Positions 40,147-47,919 of a stretch of 64,000 bases of DNA are shown one piece after another. The notes beneath the pieces are model-generated. The model saw only the letters and a list, made by a program, of their open reading frames with translations, did not search any database and had not been told where the DNA came from. Source of the stretch: JBFGCT01 sp963825565 (GTDB lineage Bacteria; Actinomycetota; Acidimicrobiia; Acidimicrobiales; Ilumatobacteraceae); the NCBI GenBank assembly GCA_963825565.1, contig CAWGTW010000012.1:1-64000 (forward strand), given 5' to 3'. The translations under genes were made by a program, and so were the position numbers. The stretch's first letter is position 1. Every line of letters begins with the position of its first letter.

Positions 40147-42818
40147 GCCTTCGCGTCGGCCCAGGTCGCGCCCCAGGCGACATTGACCTCGAGCGGGACG
40201 TCGAGGTCGGCGGCGTCGTGCATGATGTCGACGACCAGCGCGCCCACCTCGTCGCGCTCACCGTCGGGCACCTCGAGGATGACCTCGTCGTGGACCTGCA
40301 GGATCAGCCGGCTGGCGAACCGCCCGGCGACCAGCGCCTCGTCGATGCGCACCACCGCGACCTTGAAGATGTCGGCGGCGAGCCCTTGGATGCCGGCGTT
40401 CATCGCCTGCCGCTCCCCCGCCTGGCGCACCCGGAAGTTCGAGTTCATCAGCTCGGGGATCGGCCGCCGGCGACCGAACAACGTCTCGGTGTAGCCCCGC
40501 TCGCGGGCCTCGATCACCGTGCGGTCCATGTACGCCTTGACGTTCGGGAAGGCCTGGAAGTACGCGTCGAGGATCACCGCGGCGTCCTCGGTCGGGATGT
40601 TGAGGCGTTGCCCGAGCCCGTACGACTCCATGCCGTAGGCAAGGCCGTAGGAGACCATCTTCGCCTTGGAACGCTGGTCGAGGGTGACGTCGGCCGGATC
40701 GACCGAGAAGACGCGGGCTGCGGTCGCATTGTGGATGTCCTGCCCGGTGCGGAACGCCTCGACCAAGCCGGGATCGGCGGCGAGGTGGGCGATGCAGCGC
40801 AGCTCGATCTGGTTGTAGTCGGCAACGAGCAGCGTCGTGCCGGCGGCGGGGACGAACGCTCGCCGGAACAGCCGGCCCTCCTCGCTGCGCACCGGGATGT
40901 TGTGCAGGTTGGGCCGGTCCGACGACAACCGGCCGGTCCGGGCGACGGTCTGGTTGAACGTCGCGTGGATCCGCCCGTCGGCGGCAACCTCGTGCAGCAG
41001 CCCCTCGGCATAGGTCCCGCGCAACTTCTCGACCTCGCGGTAGCGCATCAGCGGGCCGAGGAACTCGGGCCACTGGTCCTTCAGCTTCTCGAGCGTCGCC
41101 GCATCGGTCGAGGCGCCCGTCTTGGTCTTCTTGATCGGTGTCAGCCCCCGCTCCTCGTAGAGGATCTCGCGGAGCTGCTTCGGGGAGTTGAGGTTCAAGT
41201 CGTCGTGGCCGGCCTCCTTGCGGAGCTGGTCGATCAGCGCTTCGCACTCGTCGCCGAGCCGGGTGTTGAGTGCGCGGAGCTCGCCGACGTCGACGCCGAC
41301 GCCGACGTGTTCCATCTTGGCGAGCACGACGACCAGTGGGTTCTCGACCGTGCGATAGAGCCCGGCCATCCCCTGCGCGTCGAGGCTGGCGACGATCGGT
41401 TCGGCGAGGTGATGCACGGCGAGCGCGTCCCTCCCTGCCAGCTCGGCGTCGGTCAGCGACGTGCCGTCGAGGTCGAGTTGGCCGCGCGACGCGGCGTCGT
41501 CGGAGGGCCGAGCGAACCGGGTGTACTTCTCGATCAGATCGGGCAGCGCGTACCGCGCCTCGGCCGGATCGATCAGGTACGCGGCGATCGCCGTGTCGAG
41601 CTCCAGCCCCGATACCTGCGCCCCGAGCGCGAGCAGCGACCGCATCAACTCCTTGACGTTGTGGCCGCGCAGGCGCCGATGACCGGCGATCGCCTCGCGC
41701 ACCGAGCCGTCGACGAGCACGGGGCCGGGAATCCACGCCACCTCGGCGTCGTCGCTGCTGGTGACGACCGCCAGGCCCGACAGCTCGGACCGGCCGGGGT
41801 CGCCGACCCACCTCGCGGCGATGTCGAGCACCGGCAGCGCACCGATCAACCCGGCGGCCTCCTCGGCCGACCCGACCTCGCTGACTTCGGCGACGAGCTC
41901 CTGACGCTCCTCGGTCGGCCCGAGGTCGACCGAGGTGCCCATCGTGCCGAGGGCCTCGCTCAGCCGGTCGCCGAGCGTGCGGAACTCGAGAAACTCGAAC
42001 AGCCGCTTCAGCTCGTCGGCGTTCGGCGTGACGCCGAGCGCGGTGACATCGAGGTCGCCCATCGGTGCGTCGTGGCGGAGCTGCATCAGCTCGTGGTTCT
42101 TGCGTACCCGTGCCTCGTGCTCGGCGAGCGACGAGCGCAGCTTGGGCGTCTGCTCGTCGACGTGCTCGAAGATGCCGTCGAGGCCGCCGTACGTGTTGAT
42201 CAACTTGGCGGCGGTCTTCTCGCCCACCCCGGGCACCCCCGGCAGGTTGTCGCTGTTGTCGCCGCGCAGCGCGGCGTACTGCACGTACAGCTCGGGCTTG
42301 ACCCCGGTCTTCTCCTCGATTCCGGCTTCGTCGTACAGCGCGTAATCGCTCACGCCGCGCTTGTTGTACAGCACCCGCACGTCGGATTCGTCGTCGACGA
42401 GCTGATAGCTGTCGCGGTCGCCGGTGACGATGGTGACCCCGTGTCCGGCGGCGACGATCAGATCGGCGGCGGTGGCGATCAGGTCGTCGGCTTCCCAGCC
42501 CGCCTGGTCGATCGTCGTGATCCCGAGCGCGTCGAGCACCTCGCGCACCAGCCCCATCTGCTGGCGCAAGATGTCGGGGGCCGCCTCCCGCTGGGCCTTG
42601 TACTCGGGCTCGGCCTCGTGGCGGAACGTCGGCTCCGGCCGGTCGAAGGCAACCAGGATGCCGTCGGGCTGCTGGTCCTTGATCACGTAGGCGAGCATCG
42701 ACGTGAAGCCGAACACGGCGTTGGTCACCTGGCCGCTGGCGGTCGCCATGTCGGTCGGCAGCGCGAAGAAGGCCCGGTAGGTGAGCGAGTTGCCGTCGAC
42801 GAGGAGGAAGGTGCCCAT
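40143..42818 (-). CDS. polA: DNA polymerase I
   Basis: Repair and Okazaki-fragment polymerase, 891 residues. The 5'-3' exonuclease domain (1-290) has the metal ligands in FLLVDGNSLTYRAFFAL, IVTGDRDSYQLV and ALRGDNSDNLPGVPGVGEKT. The middle 3'-5' exonuclease-like domain lacks the catalytic DxE motif (LPVLDIAARW instead), so proofreading is probably absent, as in other actinobacteria. The polymerase domain has motif A VADYNQIELR, an O-helix RSKAKMVSYGLAYGMESYGL with Tyr where E. coli has Phe762, and motif C LQVHDEVILEV. It follows pdtaR by 8 bp. Confidence 0.97.
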   Translation of the reverse strand: MGTFLLVDGNSLTYRAFFALPTDMATASGQVTNAVFGFTSMLAYVIKDQQPDGILVAFDRPEPTFRHEAEPEYKAQREAAPDILRQQMGLVREVLDALGITTIDQAGWEADDLIATAADLIVAAGHGVTIVTGDRDSYQLVDDESDVRVLYNKRGVSDYALYDEAGIEEKTGVKPELYVQYAALRGDNSDNLPGVPGVGEKTAAKLINTYGGLDGIFEHVDEQTPKLRSSLAEHEARVRKNHELMQLRHDAPMGDLDVTALGVTPNADELKRLFEFLEFRTLGDRLSEALGTMGTSVDLGPTEERQELVAEVSEVGSAEEAAGLIGALPVLDIAARWVGDPGRSELSGLAVVTSSDDAEVAWIPGPVLVDGSVREAIAGHRRLRGHNVKELMRSLLALGAQVSGLELDTAIAAYLIDPAEARYALPDLIEKYTRFARPSDDAASRGQLDLDGTSLTDAELAGRDALAVHHLAEPIVASLDAQGMAGLYRTVENPLVVVLAKMEHVGVGVDVGELRALNTRLGDECEALIDQLRKEAGHDDLNLNSPKQLREILYEERGLTPIKKTKTGASTDAATLEKLKDQWPEFLGPLMRYREVEKLRGTYAEGLLHEVAADGRIHATFNQTVARTGRLSSDRPNLHNIPVRSEEGRLFRRAFVPAAGTTLLVADYNQIELRCIAHLAADPGLVEAFRTGQDIHNATAARVFSVDPADVTLDQRSKAKMVSYGLAYGMESYGLGQRLNIPTEDAAVILDAYFQAFPNVKAYMDRTVIEARERGYTETLFGRRRPIPELMNSNFRVRQAGERQAMNAGIQGLAADIFKVAVVRIDEALVAGRFASRLILQVHDEVILEVPDGERDEVGALVVDIMHDAADLDVPLEVNVAWGATWADAKA

Positions 42819-42826
42819 CGCCGGCC

Positions 42827-43417
42827 TCAGTCGGCGCCGGGCCGCAGCGAGCCGTCGAGGATCCGGTCGGCGACCGCCCGCATCCGCGTCCGCTCGCTCA
42901 TCGCCGTCCGCTGGATGAAACCGAACGCTTCGGCCTCGCTCATGCCGAGCTCGTCGATCAGCAGGCCCTTGGCCCGATCGACGATCTTGCGCGACTCGAG
43001 CTGCTCGCCGAGCGCATCGACCTCACCGGAGAGCTGGGCGAGCTCACGGAATCGGCCCATCGCCACCTCGATCGCGGGGACGAGGTCGCTCTTCTGGAAC
43101 GGTTTGACCAGGAAGGCGAGCGCACCGGCGTCGCGGGCCTCCTCGACCACCTCGCGCTGGCTGAACGCGGTGAGCATCAGCACGCCGCACAGGCGTTCCT
43201 CGTTGATGACGCGGGCGACCGAGAGCCCGTCCGACCCGGGCATCTTGATGTCGAGGATCGCCAGGTCGGGCCGCAGCTCGCGGACGAGCTCGACCACCTG
43301 GTCGCCGCGCCCGGTCTCGCCGACGACCGAGTAGCCCTCCTCCTCGAGGGTCTCGCGCAGGTCCATCCGGATGATGGCCTCGTCCTCGGCGATCACGACG
43401 CGCAGCGGCATGACCAT
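42827..43417 (-). CDS. pdtaR: ANTAR-domain response regulator (PdtaR type)
   Basis: RNA-binding two-component regulator, 196 residues. The receiver domain has acidic residues in VVIAEDEAIIRMD, phosphoacceptor Asp56 (AILDIKMPGSDG) and Lys in FLVKPFQ. After a coiled linker, the C-terminal ANTAR domain (SRKIVDRAKGLLIDELGMSE .. GFIQRTAMSERTRM) binds paired-hairpin antiterminators in target mRNAs. In Mycobacterium tuberculosis the homologue Rv1626 is likewise close to polA, rpsA and coaE. The partner kinase is not here. ATG 43417 or 43411. Confidence 0.92.
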   Translation of the reverse strand: MVMPLRVVIAEDEAIIRMDLRETLEEEGYSVVGETGRGDQVVELVRELRPDLAILDIKMPGSDGLSVARVINEERLCGVLMLTAFSQREVVEEARDAGALAFLVKPFQKSDLVPAIEVAMGRFRELAQLSGEVDALGEQLESRKIVDRAKGLLIDELGMSEAEAFGFIQRTAMSERTRMRAVADRILDGSLRPGAD

Positions 43418-43477
43418 CTATCTATCAGAGACCCCGTCCCGACCGTCGCGAACCGGACCGGCGGCCGGGCGCGACCC

Positions 43478-43771
43478 TCAGCGGGTCGACGCCGTCAGCT
43501 CGTCGAGCAACTCGTCCTGGCGGGCCTCGAGCTCGGCGATCTCCGCGACGACGCGCGATCGGTGCTTCGACATCGCGTCGACGTGGCGTCGCGAGTCGCG
43601 CGCCTCGAACGACGCGCCGGCGGTCTCGGACACGAGCGCCCGGATCTCCTGGTCGTCGGCGTCGTCGGCGAGGTGGAGGAGCTGTTCGTCGACCACCGCC
43701 AACTCCGATCTGAGCGAACGCAGGCGATCGGACACCTTCGCCAGCCGGCGCTGCAACAGCCACGTTCCCAT
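43478..43771 (-). CDS. Small coiled-coil protein
   Basis: A 97-residue protein, mostly helical with heptad-like patterning (RRLAKVSDRLRSLRSELAVV at the start; EIAELEARQDELLDELTAST at the end) and a central DADDQEIRALVSETAG segment. No family recognised. It lies upstream of pdtaR on the same strand, 60 bp away, and may share its promoter. ATG 43771 is used because everything upstream is repeat-related sequence. Confidence 0.6.
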   Translation of the reverse strand: MGTWLLQRRLAKVSDRLRSLRSELAVVDEQLLHLADDADDQEIRALVSETAGASFEARDSRRHVDAMSKHRSRVVAEIAELEARQDELLDELTASTR

Positions 43772-43815
43772 CGGTGGACCCGATCCTACGACCAGGCTCG
43801 GGTCGTGCGGGCGCC

Positions 43816-44540
43816 GACCAACCCTGAACCGCACCGACGGATCGTGAGGCCGAGCCAATCATCAACAGCGGAGCCGACGAGAACCGCCGGCGCCGGGAGC
43901 GCCAGCGACCAAGCCTGGCGCGAGGCCGACCAACCCCGAACCGCACCGACGGATCGTGAGGCCGAGCCAATCATCAACAGCGGAGCCGACGAGAACCGCC
44001 GGCGCCGGGAGCGCCAGCGACCAAGCCTGGCGCGAGGCCGACCAACCCTGAACCGCACCGACGGATCGTGAGGCCGAGCCAATCATCAACAGCGGAGCCG
44101 ACGAGAACCGCCGGCGCCGGGAGCGCCAGCGACCAAGCCTGGCGCGAGGCCGACCAACCCCGAACCGCACCGACGGATCGTGAGGCCGAGCCAATCATCA
44201 ACAGCGGAGCCGACGAGAACCGCCGGCGCCGGGAGCGCCAGCGACCAAGCCTGGCGCGAGGCCGACCAACCCTGAACCGCACCGACGGATCGTGAGGCCG
44301 AGCCAATCATCAACAGCGGAGCCGACGAGAACCGCCGGCGCCGGGAGCGCCAGCGACCAAGCCTGGCGCGAGGCCGACCAACCCCGAACCGCACCGACGG
44401 ATCGTGAGGCCGAGCCAATCATCAACAGCGGAGCCGACGAGAACCGCCGGCGCCGGGAGCGCCAGCGACCAAGCCTGGCGCGAGGCCGACCAACCCCGAA
44501 CCGCACCGACGGATCGTGAGGCCGAGCCAATCATCAACAG
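43816..44540 (-). repeat. 112-bp tandem array containing decayed tRNA sequence
   Basis: Six complete 112-bp units start at 43816, 43928, 44040, 44152, 44264 and 44376; a 53-bp partial unit (44488-44540) abuts the tRNA 3' end. Units are almost identical; a T/C difference in AACCC(T/C)GAACC alternates T,C,T,C,T,C,C along the array, hinting at duplication of a 224-bp pair. On the minus strand each unit carries ATTGGC, CGGCCTCA, ATCCGTC and CGGTTCG in the same order as the D-loop to T-arm of the adjacent tRNA, with an 8-nt gap. Each also has a 7-bp hairpin GCGCCAG/CTGGCGC. The unit is not a multiple of three, so reading frames across it are artefacts. Confidence 0.92.
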
Positions 44541-44614
44541 TGCCCCGGGTCGGACTCGAACCGACACTGGACGGATTTTGAGGCCGTTGCCTCTGCCAAT
44601 TGGGCTACCGGGGC
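44541..44614 (-). tRNA. Class I tRNA, anticodon reads CAA (Leu by code; atypical)
   Basis: The 74-nt cloverleaf has acceptor GCCCCGG/CCGGGGC, a D-arm GCC..GGC, T-arm GTCGG-TTCGAGT-CCGAC and discriminator A; CCA is not encoded. The anticodon arm is ACGGC-CTCAAAA-TCCGT. U33 and A37 then frame anticodon CAA, which would decode UUG leucine, but pair 31-39 is C-U. The variable loop has only 5 nt, whereas bacterial leucine tRNAs have a long variable arm. The isotype is therefore uncertain. It stands directly beside the tRNA-derived tandem array. Confidence 0.75.
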
Positions 44615-44723
44615 TGGTCGGCGCGAGGTTATCGGTCGGCGGCGGCCGACGAGCCGGTCGAGGCTGCTTCGTTACCGCGCGGTAGGGCGCGGCCCGCCCG
44701 ATCTGACGTCTAGCCTCGCGCTG

Positions 44724-45899
44724 GTGCTCGCTTTCACGTTCCCCGGCCAGGGCTCGCAACGCCCCGGGATGGGCCGTCCGTGGCGCGCCCACGAGAGCTG
44801 GGAGTTGATCGAGGAAGCGAGCGAGATCGTCGAGCGCGACATCGCCGCGTTGCTGTGCGATGCCGACGGCGAGGAACTGAAAGACACCCGCAACGCGCAG
44901 CTCACCACGTTCGTGTCGAGCCTGATGGTCCTCGACGCCGTCGAGCGGCTCGGCATCGAACCCAGCTTCTGCGCCGGGCACAGCCTCGGTGAGTACACCG
45001 CGCTGACCGCGACCGGCGCGCTCGGGTTCGACGACGGCGTACGACTCGTCGCCGAGCGGGCGGCGGCGATGCACGACGCCGGTACCGCGCAGCCGGGCAC
45101 GATGGCCGCGATCCTCGGACTCGAGGACGATCAGGTCGAGATCGCCTGCCGCCGCGCCGACGCCGATGTCTGGATCGCCAACTTCAACGCGCCGGGGCAG
45201 GTCGTGATCGCCGGGTCGGCCGACGGGGTCGACGGTGCAGCGGAGCACGCCAGGGAACTCGGTGCGAAGCGGGTCATGCCGCTGCAGGTCTCCGGTGCGT
45301 TCCACACCCCGTTCATGACCTCGGCGCGCGAGCGCCTGCGCGCAGCACTCGGCGCCGCTGCGCCGCGCGACAGCGACGTCCCGGTCGTGTCCAACGTCGA
45401 CGGCCTCCCGCACGACCGTGGCGACGAGTGGGCGAAGCTGCTCTCGGCCCAGCTGTCGAGTCCGGTCCGCTGGAAGCACAGCCTGCTGACGCTCGCCGAC
45501 GCCGGCGTCTCGCAGTTCGCCGAGCTGGGCCCGGGCAGCGTGCTCACCGGGATGGCCAAGCGCACGGTGGCCGACGCACGAACGATCTCGGTGGCCACCC
45601 CCGAGGACCTCGACAAGTTGCTCGAGTGGCTCGACGCGGAGGCTCCGAGCCTGCCCGCCCATCTCGACGGCGAGCACCTGTTCGCCGTCGAGCGCCTCGT
45701 CGTCAGCCCGGCCGCCGGCGTGTTCCGGCCGCTGGGCGACCTCGGCGACGGGGCCACGATCGATGTCGGCACCGTCCTCGGCCACGTCGGGGACCACGAG
45801 GTGCGGTCACCGTTCGCCGGCGTCCTCCAGAGCTACATCGCGCTCGACACCGAGCGCGTCACCATGCGCCAACCGATCGCCTGGCTGCGAACCGGCTGA
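44724..45899 (+). CDS. fabD: Malonyl-CoA:ACP transacylase with C-terminal biotinyl/lipoyl-like domain
   Basis: Loads malonyl groups onto ACP for fatty-acid synthesis. Residues 1-300 are a typical FabD with FPGQGSQRPGMG, the nucleophile Ser87 in GHSLGEY, and the catalytic His194 in SGAFHTPFM. Residues about 318-391 form an extra domain with the beta-strand pattern of biotinyl/lipoyl domains (VVSPAAGVF .. GTVLGHVGDHEVRSPFAGVL .. RQPIAWLR). The modifiable lysine motif (MKM/DKA) is replaced by GDHEV. Usual FabD length is about 310; this one is 391. GTG 44724 start. First gene of fabD-fabH-fabG-acpP-fabF. Confidence 0.92.
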   Translation: MLAFTFPGQGSQRPGMGRPWRAHESWELIEEASEIVERDIAALLCDADGEELKDTRNAQLTTFVSSLMVLDAVERLGIEPSFCAGHSLGEYTALTATGALGFDDGVRLVAERAAAMHDAGTAQPGTMAAILGLEDDQVEIACRRADADVWIANFNAPGQVVIAGSADGVDGAAEHARELGAKRVMPLQVSGAFHTPFMTSARERLRAALGAAAPRDSDVPVVSNVDGLPHDRGDEWAKLLSAQLSSPVRWKHSLLTLADAGVSQFAELGPGSVLTGMAKRTVADARTISVATPEDLDKLLEWLDAEAPSLPAHLDGEHLFAVERLVVSPAAGVFRPLGDLGDGATIDVGTVLGHVGDHEVRSPFAGVLQSYIALDTERVTMRQPIAWLRTG

Positions 45900-45924
45900 T
45901 CGACGAACGAACCAGGGAGACAAC

Positions 45925-46893
45925 ATGCCCGTAGCACGCCCAGGGGTGAAGGGAGCCGTGATCACCGGCTGGGGCACGGCCCTGCCCCCGAAGACGCTCA
46001 CCAACGCCGATCTGGAGGAGATGGTCGAGACCAGCGACCAGTGGATCGTCGATCGCACCGGGATCCGGGAACGGCGCGTCGGTGGCACCACCGCCGGCCT
46101 GTCGATCGAGTCCGGTGGCGCGGCGATCGACATGGCCGGCCTCGACCCGCACGAGATCGACGCGCTCGTCCTGGCGACGACGACCCCGGACCGGGCGGTG
46201 CCGGCGACCTCGGCGACCGTCCAGCACGAGCTCGGGCTCGACTGCGGGGCGTTCGACGTCAACGCCGCCTGCTCCGGGTTCGTCTACGGCCTGGTCGTCG
46301 CGCACGGGTTGATCGGGATGGGCGCCGAGAAGATCCTCCTGATCGGAACCGACACCTTGGCTCGCATCACCGACTGGGACGACCGGAACACCGCGGTGCT
46401 GTTCGCCGACGGTTCCGGTGCGGTGGTGATCGAGGCGGTGAACGGGCCGGGCCAGCTCCTCGGATGGGACCTTCACTCCGACGGCAGCGCCGAGCGGTTC
46501 CTGTTCAGCGAGCTCGGCGGCACGCTACAGATGGAGGGCAAGGAGGTCTTCCGCCGGGCGGTCCGGGTGATGGTCGATTCGGCCAAGATCTCGATGGCCG
46601 CCGCCGGCGTCACGGCCGACGACATCAACCTCGTCGTCCCCCATCAAGCCAACATCCGCATCATCTCCGCCGCCTGCGAGCGGCTCGGCATCCACATGGA
46701 CCGGGCGGCGATCGTGCTCCACCGCACGGGCAACACCTCGTCGGCGTCGATCCCGCTGGCGCTGGTCGACGCGCTCGAGGCGGGCCGCGTGAACGACGGC
46801 GACCTGATCCTGCTCGTCGGCTTCGGCGCGGGGATGACCGCCGCCAGCGCCGTCATCCGCTGGACGACCGACGCCACCGAGAACCGCCCGTGA
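45925..46893 (+). CDS. fabH: 3-oxoacyl-ACP synthase III
   Basis: Initiates fatty-acid synthesis by condensing acyl-CoA with malonyl-ACP. The 322-residue thiolase-fold enzyme has the Cys-His-Asn triad: Cys116 (NAACSGFVYG), His240 (VVPHQANIRI) and Asn270 (HRTGNTSSAS). The N-terminus has SDQWIVDRTGIRERRV. ATG 45925 has GGGAGA 6 nt upstream and lies 25 bp after fabD. Its stop overlaps the fabG GTG by 4 nt. Confidence 0.96.
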   Translation: MPVARPGVKGAVITGWGTALPPKTLTNADLEEMVETSDQWIVDRTGIRERRVGGTTAGLSIESGGAAIDMAGLDPHEIDALVLATTTPDRAVPATSATVQHELGLDCGAFDVNAACSGFVYGLVVAHGLIGMGAEKILLIGTDTLARITDWDDRNTAVLFADGSGAVVIEAVNGPGQLLGWDLHSDGSAERFLFSELGGTLQMEGKEVFRRAVRVMVDSAKISMAAAGVTADDINLVVPHQANIRIISAACERLGIHMDRAAIVLHRTGNTSSASIPLALVDALEAGRVNDGDLILLVGFGAGMTAASAVIRWTTDATENRP

Positions 46894-47606
46894 GCGACGG
46901 GGGCCGGATCGTCCTCGTCACCGGAGGCTCCCGCGGCATCGGGCTCGCCTGTGCACGGCGCTTCGCCGACCTCGGTGACCGCGTCGCGGTGACCTACCAC
47001 TCGTCGTCGCCACCCGAGGGCCTGTTCGCGGTCAGGTGCGACGTCACGTCCTCCGCCGACGTCGATGCCGCGTTCGCCGCGGTCGAAGCCGAGTTCGGTG
47101 GACCGGTCGAGGTGCTGGTCTCCAATGCAGGGGCGACCCGTGACGGGCTCCTGCTGCGGATGACCGAAGACGACTTCGTGTCGATCATCGACGCCAACCT
47201 CACCGCCGCCTACCGCGTGACCAAGCGGGCCGCGAAGGGGATGGTCCGCGCGCGCTCCGGGCGCATCGTGCTCATGTCGTCGGTCGTCGGCCTGCTCGGC
47301 TCGGCCGGCCAGGCCAACTATGCCGCCGCCAAGGCCGGCCTCGTCGGGCTCGCTCGTTCGCTGGCCCGCGAGCTCGGCTCGCGCTCGATCACGGTGAACG
47401 TCGTCGCGCCAGGCCCGGTCGCCACCCAGATGACCGCCGAGCTCGGCGCGGAACGCCTCGCCGAGCTCACTGCCGCGGTGCCGCTCGCCCGGGTCGCCCA
47501 ACCCGAGGAGATCGCCGCCGCGGTCGCGTTTCTCGCGTCGGACGACGCGGGGTACATCACCGGGGCGGTCATTCCCGTCGACGGCGGCCTCGGCATGGGA
47601 CACTGA
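46890..47606 (+). CDS. fabG: 3-oxoacyl-ACP reductase
   Basis: NADPH-dependent short-chain dehydrogenase that performs the first reduction of the elongation cycle. The 238-residue protein has the cofactor motif TGGSRGIG (11-18), the NAG motif (SNAGATRDGLLLRM) and catalytic Ser131, Tyr144 and Lys148 (MSSVVG .. NYAAAKAG). The typical FabG C-terminus is GYITGAVIPVDGGLGMGH. GTG 46890 overlaps the fabH stop. Confidence 0.94.
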   Translation: MSDGGRIVLVTGGSRGIGLACARRFADLGDRVAVTYHSSSPPEGLFAVRCDVTSSADVDAAFAAVEAEFGGPVEVLVSNAGATRDGLLLRMTEDDFVSIIDANLTAAYRVTKRAAKGMVRARSGRIVLMSSVVGLLGSAGQANYAAAKAGLVGLARSLARELGSRSITVNVVAPGPVATQMTAELGAERLAELTAAVPLARVAQPEEIAAAVAFLASDDAGYITGAVIPVDGGLGMGH

Positions 47607-47682
47607 CATGACCGCTCGTCTGGCGCGGCTCGTCTGACCCCTACACTCACTGCCCAAGTACACCCCAACCTGGAGAAGACCT

Positions 47683-47919
47683 GTGGATCAAGAACTGTTC
47701 GCCCGCTTCCGCAAGTGCGCCGTCGAGGTGCTCTCGGTGGAGGAGTCCGCCGTCACCCCCGACGCCAAGTTCGGCGACGACCTCGACGCCGACAGCCTCG
47801 ATCTCGTCGAGCTGGTCATGGCCCTCGAGGAGGAGTTCGACATCGAGGTGCCCGAGGAGGACCTCGAAGGCGTCGAGACCGTCCAGCAGGCGTTCGACCT
47901 CGTCGCCGGCAAGGTCTGA
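47683..47919 (+). CDS. acpP: Acyl carrier protein
   Basis: Carries growing acyl chains on 4'-phosphopantetheine attached to Ser38 in the DADSLDLVEL motif. The 78-residue acidic four-helix protein is of normal length. GTG 47683 has GGAGA 9 nt upstream. Its stop TGA overlaps the fabF ATG by 1 nt. The 76 bp before it may contain a secondary promoter, but none was recognised with confidence. Confidence 0.96.
   Translation: MDQELFARFRKCAVEVLSVEESAVTPDAKFGDDLDADSLDLVELVMALEEEFDIEVPEEDLEGVETVQQAFDLVAGKV

Noticed and set aside
43786..44530. Repeated minus-strand frames beginning MARPHDPSVRF across the tandem array
   Set aside because: The 112-bp unit is not a multiple of three, so the same frames recur and end by chance. 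They match no family and overlap tRNA-derived sequence.
43816..44540. CRISPR array
   Set aside because: Units are contiguous 112-bp repeats with no variable spacers, and no cas genes are present.
44541..44614. tRNA-Sec for the nearby selenoprotein
   Set aside because: The loop contains TCA, but framing it as the anticodon breaks the anticodon stem. The 7-bp acceptor and short variable loop are not those of tRNA-Sec.
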